A DNA stretch of 11,704 bases, taken from NCBI GenBank assembly GCA_013153235.1, contig JAADEU010000056.1, positions 1-11,704 on the forward strand, read 5' to 3'. Source of the stretch: Aquificota bacterium (lineage in GTDB: Bacteria; Aquificota; Aquificia; Aquificales; Hydrogenothermaceae). The translations under genes and the position numbers were made by a program. This document shows positions 1 through 6,336 of the stretch, one piece after another; position 1 is the first letter of the stretch, and every line of letters begins with the position of its first letter. The notes under the pieces were generated by a model. The model was not told the DNA's origin and searched no databases. It saw only the letters and a list, made by a program, of their open reading frames with translations.

Positions 1-329
1 TCCGTCATCTTGATGCTGAAAAGGCGGTTGAGGAATTTTCGTCTGTTTTGAAAGAGGGTGGTTATATAGGGATTCTTGACATATCAAAACCTTCAAAACT
101 GCTATTTAGCCTGATATTTTTCTTTGCTAACAGGATTTTCAGACGTGTGGGGCAGGTTATATTTTCCAGAGAAGAGTACGATTACTTTATGGAATCAGTA
201 TTAAACTCCAGAAATCCGGCAGAACTGGAAGAGCTTTTCAGACTAAAGGATTTCAGTATGGTTTATTCCAGTACACATTTTTTAGGAATGATAGTTATTG
301 CCGTCTTCAAAAAAGAGGCTAAAGATTAA
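1..329 (+). CDS. ubiE: UbiE/MenG-like SAM-dependent methyltransferase, C-terminal part (5' truncated)
   Basis: The reading frame is open from the left edge (first whole codon at position 3), so the gene starts outside the window; the TTG at 48 is internal. The visible ~109 residues begin RHLDAEKAVEEFSSVLKEGG and continue into YIGILDISKPSK. This is the late part of a class I methyltransferase fold in the UbiE/MenG family, where a 'xxR(N/H)xxDxxxAxxExxRVLKPGGxxxxLexSkP' stretch follows the SAM-binding motifs. The rest (ANRIF...Y.YFMESV...EELFRLKDF) fits the family's C-terminal substrate cap. The expected role is C-methylation of a demethylated quinone head group (menaquinone or a thioquinone) at the inner membrane. 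The SAM-binding N-terminus is not visible, so another small-molecule methyltransferase of the same superfamily is possible. It ends 48 bases before the DHQ synthase II gene and may be cotranscribed with it. Confidence 0.7.
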   Translation, partial: RHLDAEKAVEEFSSVLKEGGYIGILDISKPSKLLFSLIFFFANRIFRRVGQVIFSREEYDYFMESVLNSRNPAELEELFRLKDFSMVYSSTHFLGMIVIAVFKKEAKD

Positions 330-342
330 TGTTTAATGATAT

Positions 343-348
343 TATAAT
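343..348 (+). promoter_or_regulatory. Possible -10 element (TATAAT) upstream of DHQ synthase II
   Basis: The AT-rich 48-base gap between the methyltransferase stop and the next start contains a perfect TATAAT about 30 bases before the ATG at 378. No convincing -35 lies 16-18 bases upstream (TAAAGA is the closest, and poor) and there is no extended -10 TG, so this is weak evidence. The gene's ribosome binding site is GAAGAGG at 364-370, seven bases before the ATG. Confidence 0.3.
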
Positions 349-377
349 TCTAAATTACAGCTTGAAGAGGTTAGGAG

Positions 378-1373
378 ATGAAGGAGTTTATCGTTGATGC
401 TTCCCATTACGACAAAAAAATCGTGACTACAGCTATAGAGTCCGGTGCGGATTACATAATCGTACCTGAAGAAAAACTGGAAGAGGCAAAAAAACTGGGA
501 AGGGTGAATTTTATAACGATAGATAAGAAGGGAAATCTTTCAGATGATTTTGTGATTGTGGTTATTAAAAACAAAAAAGATGAGGAGAGGGCAGCCCAGC
601 TGGCCAAATCCGGCAAAAAGGTAATCGTAAAGACAACCGACTGGACGATTATCCCCCTTGAAAACCTTATAGCCCAGTCTGATAACATATACGCTGTTGT
701 TAAGAACCACGACGAGGCAAGCATAGCTGTTGGAATACTTGAAAAAGGTGTAAAAGGTGTTGTCCTTGAGACTGAAGACCTCAGCGAGATAAAAAGGGTT
801 GCCGGTGTAATCAAGGAAACCACCGAAAAACTGGAGCTTGTCAAGGCAAAGGTCACAGCTGTAATCCCTGTAGGTATGGGGGATAGGGTCGCTGTTGACA
901 CAACATCCCTCTTTAAAAAGGGGGAAGGGATGCTTGTGGGTAATTCTTCCGCTGGAATGGTTCTGGTTCATGCTGAAACAGAGGAATCTCCCTATGTTGC
1001 ATCAAGACCTTTCAGGGTTAATGCAGGTGCTGTTCATATGTACACAAGGGTTCCAGGTGGGAAAACAGTGTACCTGTGTGAACTGGAAGCGGGAAAAGAG
1101 GTGATGGCTTACGATATTGATGGAAACGGAAGAGCCGTTGTGGTAGGCAGGGCGAAAATAGAAAGAAGACCTATGCTCCTCGTTGAGGCGGAATACGAAG
1201 GGAAAAAACTCAGCGCTGTACTGCAGAATGCTGAAACCATCAGGCTTGTCAGGGGAGATGGTTCACTTGTATCTGTTGTGGACCTTAAGGAAGGTGATGA
1301 GATTTTAGGTTATGTGGAAGAGGCCGGCAGACATTTTGGAATGAAAGTGGAAGAAACAATACTTGAAAAATAG
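378..1373 (+). CDS. aroB': 3-dehydroquinate synthase II (archaeal type), 331 aa
   Basis: This is a full-length member of the DHQ synthase II family (PF01959), the archaeal enzyme unrelated to classical AroB. In archaea it converts 2-amino-3,7-dideoxy-D-threo-hept-6-ulosonate to 3-dehydroquinate by NAD-dependent oxidative deamination and cyclisation, feeding the shikimate pathway in the cytosol. Hallmarks in order: IIPLENLIA (91-99), the EA.IAVGILEKGVKGVVL helix-strand (113-130), VGMGDRVAVDTTSL (165-178), GEGMLVG (182-188), ESPYVASRPFRVNAGAVH (203-220), VGRAKIERRP (257-265), LQNAETIRLV (282-291) and RHFGMKVEETI (318-328). The N-terminus is somewhat shorter than in archaeal members, which have about 360 residues. 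Start: ATG at 378 with GAAGAGG seven bases upstream. The MCE gene begins 8 bases after the stop. The family call is firm. Function in bacteria is less so, because bacterial members are often annotated only as homologues and may make another aromatic precursor. Confidence 0.93.
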   Translation: MKEFIVDASHYDKKIVTTAIESGADYIIVPEEKLEEAKKLGRVNFITIDKKGNLSDDFVIVVIKNKKDEERAAQLAKSGKKVIVKTTDWTIIPLENLIAQSDNIYAVVKNHDEASIAVGILEKGVKGVVLETEDLSEIKRVAGVIKETTEKLELVKAKVTAVIPVGMGDRVAVDTTSLFKKGEGMLVGNSSAGMVLVHAETEESPYVASRPFRVNAGAVHMYTRVPGGKTVYLCELEAGKEVMAYDIDGNGRAVVVGRAKIERRPMLLVEAEYEGKKLSAVLQNAETIRLVRGDGSLVSVVDLKEGDEILGYVEEAGRHFGMKVEETILEK

Positions 1374-1381
1374 GGGAAGAG

Positions 1382-2926
1382 ATGAACACAGCCTTTAAAG
1401 TGGGGCTATTTGTAATCTTTATTTCTGTTGTTGCAGGTTATTTAATTATAACTTTCAGTGGAAAGGAGTTTGGTGTTTCCACCAGGGAGTACTACCTGTA
1501 CTTTAATGCCGTGGAGGGACTTTCCCCTGGGGCAGATGTTCAGGTAAAGGGTGTGAAAGCCGGAAAGGTGGAGAAAATAACATTTGAGGACAACAGGGTC
1601 AAGGTAATTATAAGGGTAAACTCAAAAATACCCATCTACAGGGACGCGAAGGCCTATGTGAGGACCCTTGGACTGATGGGAGACAAGTACATCTATATTG
1701 ACCCTGGACATCCATCTGCAGGGGAACTGGCAGACAAAGGGGTAATAAAACATACAGAGGTGTATGCCTCCACGGAGGAAGCCTTTGAGTCTGCAAAGGA
1801 TGTTGCCTACAAAATAGGAAAACTGGTTGACAACCTTAACAAGGCCCTTGAGGAAGGAAACCTTACAGATATGATAAGAAATATCAGGATACTTGCTGAA
1901 AATGCAAATAAGCTGGTAGTTGAAAACAGAGAAGGTATCAAAAAATCCATAGATAATATCGTTGCCATTACAGAAAGTCTCAGACGGGACCTTCCTGTAC
2001 TGATACAGAAGATAGACAGGGTTGCCCAGAATCTTGAAAATATAACAGGTGAAAACAGGGAGGATATCAGGGAGCTTATAAAAAATCTAAAGGAAACCTC
2101 TGTTGCCCTCAGGGAAAAAACACCCCAGGTACTTGATGAGATTGCAGATGCGGCAAGGGTGATAAAGGGAACTGTTGGAGAAAACAGGGAAGATGTAAAG
2201 ATTGCCATTGAGAAAATCAGGGAAGCATCCATAAAAATGGATAATATCCTTGCCAAAATCGACGAAGGGAAGGGTACACTTGGTAAACTTGTTAACGACG
2301 ACAGTCTGTATGAAAATGCAAATACAGGTATAAAGGAGTTCTCCAAACCATTCTCTGTTATTAATAAAACAAAACTGGATATCATACTGTATGGAGAAGC
2401 ACATACAGGGAACGAAGCCACAAAGGCAGGACTGGCAGGTAAACTCTCACCTGGGGAAAACAGTTACATATACGTGGGACTTCTTACAAACAGTAACGGG
2501 ACCATAACAAAAAGGGAAGAGATAAGGACAGACGGTACAACAACACAGATACTGAAAAGGGATTACGGTCTGCTGTTTGATGTCCAGTACGCCCATAAAA
2601 TACTGGAGTTGTGGAACAAATCCCTATGGATAAGGGGTGGACTGAAAGACTCTACAGGTGATGTGGGAATAGACATCAAGTTCTCAGATAACTTGCTTTT
2701 AAAGGCGGACCTGTATAACTTTGATAGAAAGTACGGTTATAATCAGCCTGATAATCCTGAGCTTGATATAGGATTTACATACAGGTTCAGCAGGAACCCA
2801 TTATTCCTGAGTTTTGGAGGTTCTGACCTTCTGAACAGTGGTGTGATAGGAATTTATGTTGGTGCAGGATTTATGTTCAGGGATGATGATATAAAATATT
2901 TACTTGGCAGTGTTCCAAAACCTTAA
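1382..2926 (+). CDS. mlaD: MCE/MlaD-family lipid transport protein fused to a C-terminal beta-barrel-like domain, 514 aa
   Basis: Residues 5-24 form one hydrophobic helix (signal anchor, KVGLFVIFISVVAGYLIITF). Residues ~38-108 are a single MCE domain with its typical core (VEGLSPGADVQVKGVKAGKV, then LGLMGDKYIYIDPG). Residues ~130-325 are almost entirely helical and contain three tandem 43-residue repeats (167-295). They end in the GKGTLGKLVNDDSLYEN motif (297-312) common in long MlaD proteins. From ~327 to 514 the sequence switches to alternating polar/hydrophobic strands separated by turns, about 10-12 by eye. Known biology: MCE domains form hexameric rings carrying lipids between inner and outer membranes, with MlaE permease and MlaF ATPase. 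A MlaD fused to an outer-membrane barrel has been described in Veillonella parvula, and this layout resembles it. Start: ATG 1382, with AGGGG five bases upstream. No mlaE or mlaF lies in the window. The MCE call is firm; the barrel is inference. Confidence 0.88.
   Translation: MNTAFKVGLFVIFISVVAGYLIITFSGKEFGVSTREYYLYFNAVEGLSPGADVQVKGVKAGKVEKITFEDNRVKVIIRVNSKIPIYRDAKAYVRTLGLMGDKYIYIDPGHPSAGELADKGVIKHTEVYASTEEAFESAKDVAYKIGKLVDNLNKALEEGNLTDMIRNIRILAENANKLVVENREGIKKSIDNIVAITESLRRDLPVLIQKIDRVAQNLENITGENREDIRELIKNLKETSVALREKTPQVLDEIADAARVIKGTVGENREDVKIAIEKIREASIKMDNILAKIDEGKGTLGKLVNDDSLYENANTGIKEFSKPFSVINKTKLDIILYGEAHTGNEATKAGLAGKLSPGENSYIYVGLLTNSNGTITKREEIRTDGTTTQILKRDYGLLFDVQYAHKILELWNKSLWIRGGLKDSTGDVGIDIKFSDNLLLKADLYNFDRKYGYNQPDNPELDIGFTYRFSRNPLFLSFGGSDLLNSGVIGIYVGAGFMFRDDDIKYLLGSVPKP
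1880..2266 (+). repeat. Three tandem 129-bp (43-residue) coding repeats in the MCE protein
   Basis: The segment encoding residues 167-295 aligns as three 43-residue units: 167-209, 210-252 and 253-295. ENRE occurs at 181, 224 and 267, exactly 43 apart each time. It is followed by (G/D)(I/V)(K/R)xxI at matching positions and preceded by a repeated hydrophobic pattern (Ile at unit position 2, Ala at 6). A proline recurs at 205 and 248, again 43 apart. The spacing is exact at protein level, while DNA identity between units is only partial, so the duplications are old. Confidence 0.85.
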
Positions 2927-2941
2927 ATAATGGGGTAAATC

Positions 2942-3625
2942 ATGGATAAAGAAAACTTTCTTAAAGATATACCACTGCTTGAAGGTATTCCGGAAGAGGA
3001 CCTTAAAGAGATATCACAGTACTTTCACCTGAAAGAATTCAAAAAAAATGACTATATATTCTTTGAAGGTGACGAAGAGCCGGGAATTTACATCGTAATA
3101 GACGGTATAGTCAAGCTGATTAAGGAAACTGCCGACGGAAAAACCGTTATCCTCAGACTGGTAACACCTAAAGAGGTGTTTGGATGGCTTGTTATGGGGG
3201 ATTCAAAACCCTCCAGTACGTATACTGCACAGGCACTTGTTGACACAAAGGTCCTGTACGTTTCAAATAAGGATTTTCTGAAGCTCCTGAACCTCTATCC
3301 AGCCCTTGCGGTGAAAATCACCTGTGATGCCAGTAAGATGCTCCTTGAGGCGTACGACAGGCTAAAGAGCCTTGCTGCGGAAAAGGTTGAGGGCAGAATT
3401 GCCAATCTTCTCCTTGAACTTTCCAGAAAAATAGGAAAAGAGGAAGACGGCAAAATAGTGATAAAAGCCCCTATAACCAGACAGGACCTTGCTGAGATGA
3501 CAGGTACCACCGTGGAAACGGCAATCAGGATAATGAGTAAGTGGAAAAAAGAAGGAATAGTAAACACAGAAAGGGGTAAAATAGAAATTCTTGACCCAGA
3601 TTATTTGGAAGACCTGATAGCCTGA
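2942..3625 (+). CDS. Crp/Fnr-family transcriptional regulator, 227 aa
   Basis: A cyclic-nucleotide-binding-like beta roll occupies residues ~8-115 (LLEGIPEEDLKEI, FFEGDEEPGIYIVIDGIVKL). A long dimerisation helix follows (~118-145), then a Crp-type winged helix from ~150 with the helix-turn-helix ITRQDLAEMTGTTVETAIRI (178-197). The recognition helix reads T-V-E-T-A-I-R: Glu192 and Arg196 match the conserved base-contacting pair of CRP and FNR, while the FNR serine is replaced by Ile195. The region equivalent to the CRP cAMP pocket (79-96, VFGWLVMGDSKPSSTYTA) lacks the GE...RS residues that hold the nucleotide. There is only one cysteine (C128), so no FNR-type Fe-S cluster is expected; the signal is unknown. 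Start: ATG 2942 with GGGGT five bases upstream, 15 bases after the MCE stop. Its position just before the efflux promoter makes that operon a plausible target. Confidence 0.92.
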   Translation: MDKENFLKDIPLLEGIPEEDLKEISQYFHLKEFKKNDYIFFEGDEEPGIYIVIDGIVKLIKETADGKTVILRLVTPKEVFGWLVMGDSKPSSTYTAQALVDTKVLYVSNKDFLKLLNLYPALAVKITCDASKMLLEAYDRLKSLAAEKVEGRIANLLLELSRKIGKEEDGKIVIKAPITRQDLAEMTGTTVETAIRIMSKWKKEGIVNTERGKIEILDPDYLEDLIA

Positions 3626-3663
3626 TTATACTATTTATGCTGCTGGCTGGAGGGAGGCAGTCA

Positions 3664-3705
3664 ATGTTAAAACTGTGTTGCAAATCATTTCACAGGGTAA
3701 TATAA
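3664..3705 (+). CDS. Possible 13-codon mini-ORF with a strong ribosome binding site
   Basis: ATG at 3664 is preceded by GGAGGGAGG (3649-3657) at an ideal six-base spacing, a stronger ribosome binding site than most genes here have. The frame encodes MLKLCCKSFHRVI and stops with TAA at 3703. It lies upstream of the probable efflux transcription start, so it could be translated only from a transcript reading through the regulator gene. It may be chance or a leader peptide linking regulator-gene readthrough to efflux expression. There is no protein-level support. Confidence 0.2.
   Translation: MLKLCCKSFHRVI
3673..3695. promoter_or_regulatory. Inverted repeat CTGTG-N13-CACAG over the -35 (possible operator)
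   Basis: Perfect 5-base arms, CTGTG at 3673-3677 and CACAG at 3691-3695, flank the -35 hexamer. A transcription factor bound here would block RNA polymerase. The spacing is wider than the classical CRP box (TGTGA-N6-TCACA), and the inner bases are not symmetric. A second, outward-facing pair, CACA (3726-3729) and TGTG (3741-3744), lies in the 5' leader. With a Crp-family gene directly upstream the half-sites are suggestive only. Confidence 0.3.
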
Positions 3706-3706
3706 T
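3678..3706 (+). promoter_or_regulatory. Sigma70-type promoter of the RND efflux operon
   Basis: TTGCAA (3678-3683) and a perfect TATAAT (3701-3706) are separated by exactly 17 bases. Transcription would start near 3713, giving a leader of about 45 bases before the ATG at 3759. The -10 sits inside the perfect 14-base palindrome AATATAATTATATT (3699-3712). The leader carries the ribosome binding site AGAGGTGA (3748-3755). This is the best promoter match in the window and the only sizeable gap before the efflux genes. Confidence 0.72.
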
Positions 3707-3758
3707 TATATTCTAATATTCTTATCACAAAATAAATTTCTGTGTTGAGAGGTGAAAA

Positions 3759-5147
3759 ATGAGGCAACGATGGATACTCCTGTTGGTGTTAACCATTACT
3801 GTGGCAGGATTTTCCAGAGAGCTTACCCTTCAGGAAGCTATCGATACGGCACTGAAAAACAGTTACCAGCTCAAGGCTGATAAAAGAAAACTAAAGAGCA
3901 AAGAACTGGAATATAAGGCAACAAAAGGCCTGAGATGGCCTACCATTACATTCAGCGAAGTCTTTATGAGAACAAACATACCCGGCTGGGCGATGATGAA
4001 CGAACTGAACCAGCACAGACTGACAATGATGAGCTCTGCAAAATACGTTGATATGACCGCCTTTAACTATATGATGCCGGGAATGTTTCCATCCCCAACC
4101 TATCCGGAATGGAACAACTGGCAGACAAAACTGGAGTTTCAGGTTCCTATCTGGGCAGGCGGTAAAATAGGTACCGGCATTGAGATGAGAAAAAAGGAAT
4201 ACGAAGCAACAAAGTTTGATGTTGAAAGAACAAAACAGAAAGTCATATACGACGTTACAAAGGCCTATTACGGGGCACTTCTTGCAAAACAGGCTATAAA
4301 GCTTGCCAATCAGGCATACAAAAGTGTCAAAAAGCATTACGACACTGCAAAAACAATGTACGATAACGGCCTTGCCATATACGCCGATGTACTCAGGGCT
4401 AAGGTTTATCTTGCAAAGGTAAAAAGTAAAATCACAGAAGCTGAGAACCAGTATCTTATAGCCAAGAGGGGACTGCTCCTTGCAATGGGGATTGACGATG
4501 TAGACCCTGCACAGATAGAGGTTGTTGGTGAACTGGAGTTTACAGATACAGACAAAGATGTGAGATACTGGCAGGAAGTTGCCCTGAGGGAAAGACCTGA
4601 CCTGATAGCCCTCAGAACAAGGGTTGAGAACGCAAAAAGATACGCTGACTTCCAGAAAGCAGATATGCTTCCTACCATCGGCGCGTTTGGAGCCTACCAG
4701 ATGGACGACAAGAATAACCCATTTGGGACAGACGGAACAGGATTTATGCTGGGTATAGGGGTAAACTGGAAACTGTTTGACGGATTTCAGGCGTACAACA
4801 AATACAGGGCGGCAAAAGAAACATACAAGCAGTACTCCACTATGAAAAAGGGATTTGAGGAGTTTATCAAGTTCAGCGTATTCAAGGCGTATAAAGAACT
4901 CCTTACGGCAAAAGACAGGCTAAAGACTGCTGAGGATAACCTGAAGTACGCAGAAGAGGTCCTGAAAATAACAGAAAAGAGGTACAAAAACCAGATGGCA
5001 TCCATGATAGACCTTCTGGACACCCAGACGATGTATGACCAGATGAAATTTGAGAAGGCCAAAGCCACTTATGATGCTCAGGTTTCACTGTTAGAACTTA
5101 AATATCAGGCTGGAAAACTAAAAGAAAACAACGGAGGAGATAGATAA
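3759..5147 (+). CDS. TolC-family outer membrane efflux channel protein, 462 aa
   Basis: The N-terminus is a signal peptide (basic MRQR, then WILLLVLTITVAGF). The mature part begins LTLQEAIDTALKNSYQLKA, the signature start of the outer membrane efflux protein family (PF02321). Two structural repeats follow. The first runs to ~245, with a barrel section containing FQVPIWAGGKIGTGI (127-141). The second runs from ~265 (RERPDLIALRTRVENAKRYAD) to the end, with LFDGFQAYNKY in its barrel section. Long helices between them form the periplasmic tunnel. The trimer would be the outer-membrane exit duct for the adaptor and pump encoded next. Residues 70-109 are unusually methionine-rich for the first barrel/extracellular part. 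The stop overlaps the next start by one base (TAATG), implying translational coupling. The family call is firm; the cargo is not deducible. Confidence 0.95.
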   Translation: MRQRWILLLVLTITVAGFSRELTLQEAIDTALKNSYQLKADKRKLKSKELEYKATKGLRWPTITFSEVFMRTNIPGWAMMNELNQHRLTMMSSAKYVDMTAFNYMMPGMFPSPTYPEWNNWQTKLEFQVPIWAGGKIGTGIEMRKKEYEATKFDVERTKQKVIYDVTKAYYGALLAKQAIKLANQAYKSVKKHYDTAKTMYDNGLAIYADVLRAKVYLAKVKSKITEAENQYLIAKRGLLLAMGIDDVDPAQIEVVGELEFTDTDKDVRYWQEVALRERPDLIALRTRVENAKRYADFQKADMLPTIGAFGAYQMDDKNNPFGTDGTGFMLGIGVNWKLFDGFQAYNKYRAAKETYKQYSTMKKGFEEFIKFSVFKAYKELLTAKDRLKTAEDNLKYAEEVLKITEKRYKNQMASMIDLLDTQTMYDQMKFEKAKATYDAQVSLLELKYQAGKLKENNGGDR

Positions 5148-6313
5148 TGGGCAGTGTAATAAGGTTTTTTGTCTTCTTTGTGGTACCAATTGCGGTGTTC
5201 ATCCTGTGGATTGGTGGTTATCTTTCACCGAGGGTTGAGCCTGGATATGCTGAGGAGGAAGTAAAGGAAGTCGTTAAACTACCAACCATGGTTGTTGAAC
5301 CTACAAAGATTGAGGAAACCTACGAGGTTGACGGTTCTGTCGTATCAAACAACAACGCAAAGGTTGCCACAAAACTTATGGCAAAAATACTGAAAATAAA
5401 CGTAAAAGAGGGAGACTACGTTAAAAAAGGCCAGCTCCTTGCAGTTCTGGATGACAGTGAAATAAAACAGAACATCAAGGAAGCCAAAGCAGGCCTTGAA
5501 GAGCTGGCAAAGGCAAGGGAAGAAGCCCTTTCAGGACTGAAAGCTGCCGAAGCAGGATACCAGTTTGCAAAGAGAACATACGAAAGATTCAAAAATCTGT
5601 ATAAGGAAAATGCGGTTTCTAAACAGCAGCTTGAAGAGATTGAAACAAAAATGATTGGTGCAAAGGCTCAGGTTGATGCCATAAAAGCAAAGCTCAAACA
5701 GCTTGATGCCAAAGAGAAACAGGTTAAGGCAAAACTGAAATATGCAGAAATTATGCAGAGCTACGCATACGTGAAGGCTCCTTTTGATGGTGTAATAATC
5801 AAGAAGATGAACGATGTTGGGGATATGGCTGCCCCAGGAATGCCCATATTCATCATCGGGGACAAAAACCTCAAGTTCATGTCAATGCTTGATGAGTCTC
5901 TTATAAACAGGGTGAATATCGGTGATACTGTGACTGTTGATATACAGACAATAGGAAAAACATACAGAGCTGAAGTTGTTGAAAAAAGTAATAGCATAGA
6001 CCCTATGAACAGAACATTTACCATAAAGGCAAAACTCCCCCATGATGGTGCTCTGAAACCTGGAATGTACGGTAAGCTGAAGGTGAAAATAGGGGAAGAA
6101 GAAAAGATACTCATCCCAAAATCTGCTCTTATAAAGTGGGGTCAGCTTGATGCTGTGTTTGTCGTGGACAAAGACGGGGTTGCACATCTGACATTCGTTA
6201 AAGTCGGTGATGAGATAGACGGTAAGGTGGAAATTATCTCTGGTCTGAAACCTGGCGTTGAAATTGTTGCATCAGGTGTAGAAAAGGCTTGTGAAGGCTG
6301 TAAAGTACGCTAA
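5147..6313 (+). CDS. RND efflux membrane-fusion (periplasmic adaptor) protein, 388 aa
   Basis: A single N-terminal membrane helix (residues 5-23) without a lipobox cysteine suggests an inner-membrane anchor rather than a lipoprotein. Domains in order: first lipoyl half (NVKEGDYVKKGQLLAVLDDS, 85-104); an alpha-helical hairpin rich in Lys/Glu/Ala (~107-200) that would dock to the TolC tunnel; second lipoyl half (YVKAPFDGVI, 208-217, and DVGDMAAPG, 223-231); a beta-barrel domain (~240-315, with SIDPMNRTFTIKA and LKPGMYGKL); and a membrane-proximal domain (IPKSALI...GLKPGVEIVASG). This is the AcrA/MdtA/CusB-like order and normal length. GGAGGAGA just before the ATG, and the one-base overlap with the channel gene, set the start. 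The last residues contain CEGC (382-385), unusual at this position. The adaptor would bridge pump and channel in the periplasm. Confidence 0.95.
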   Translation: MGSVIRFFVFFVVPIAVFILWIGGYLSPRVEPGYAEEEVKEVVKLPTMVVEPTKIEETYEVDGSVVSNNNAKVATKLMAKILKINVKEGDYVKKGQLLAVLDDSEIKQNIKEAKAGLEELAKAREEALSGLKAAEAGYQFAKRTYERFKNLYKENAVSKQQLEEIETKMIGAKAQVDAIKAKLKQLDAKEKQVKAKLKYAEIMQSYAYVKAPFDGVIIKKMNDVGDMAAPGMPIFIIGDKNLKFMSMLDESLINRVNIGDTVTVDIQTIGKTYRAEVVEKSNSIDPMNRTFTIKAKLPHDGALKPGMYGKLKVKIGEEEKILIPKSALIKWGQLDAVFVVDKDGVAHLTFVKVGDEIDGKVEIISGLKPGVEIVASGVEKACEGCKVR

Positions 6314-6336
6314 ACCACTGAGAGCGGAGGTAAATA

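Noticed and set aside
48..50. TTG as start of the first gene
   Set aside because: The frame stays open to the left edge and the upstream residues match the UbiE-type motif, so this TTG is an internal leucine codon.
1807..2421. Minus-strand open frame (204 codons) opposite the MCE gene
   Set aside because: It is Ser/Phe/Ile-rich, antisense to the helical repeats, and explained by the biased codon use of the real gene.
3640..3660. Terminator hairpin after the regulator gene (CTGC ... GCAG in a G-rich stretch)
   Set aside because: Only about four base pairs could form, with no following T-tract.
3673..3695. Classical CRP or FNR box at the efflux promoter
   Set aside because: The arms are 13 bases apart rather than 6 (CRP), and no TTGAT-N4-ATCAA (FNR) is present. 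It is kept only as a generic inverted repeat.
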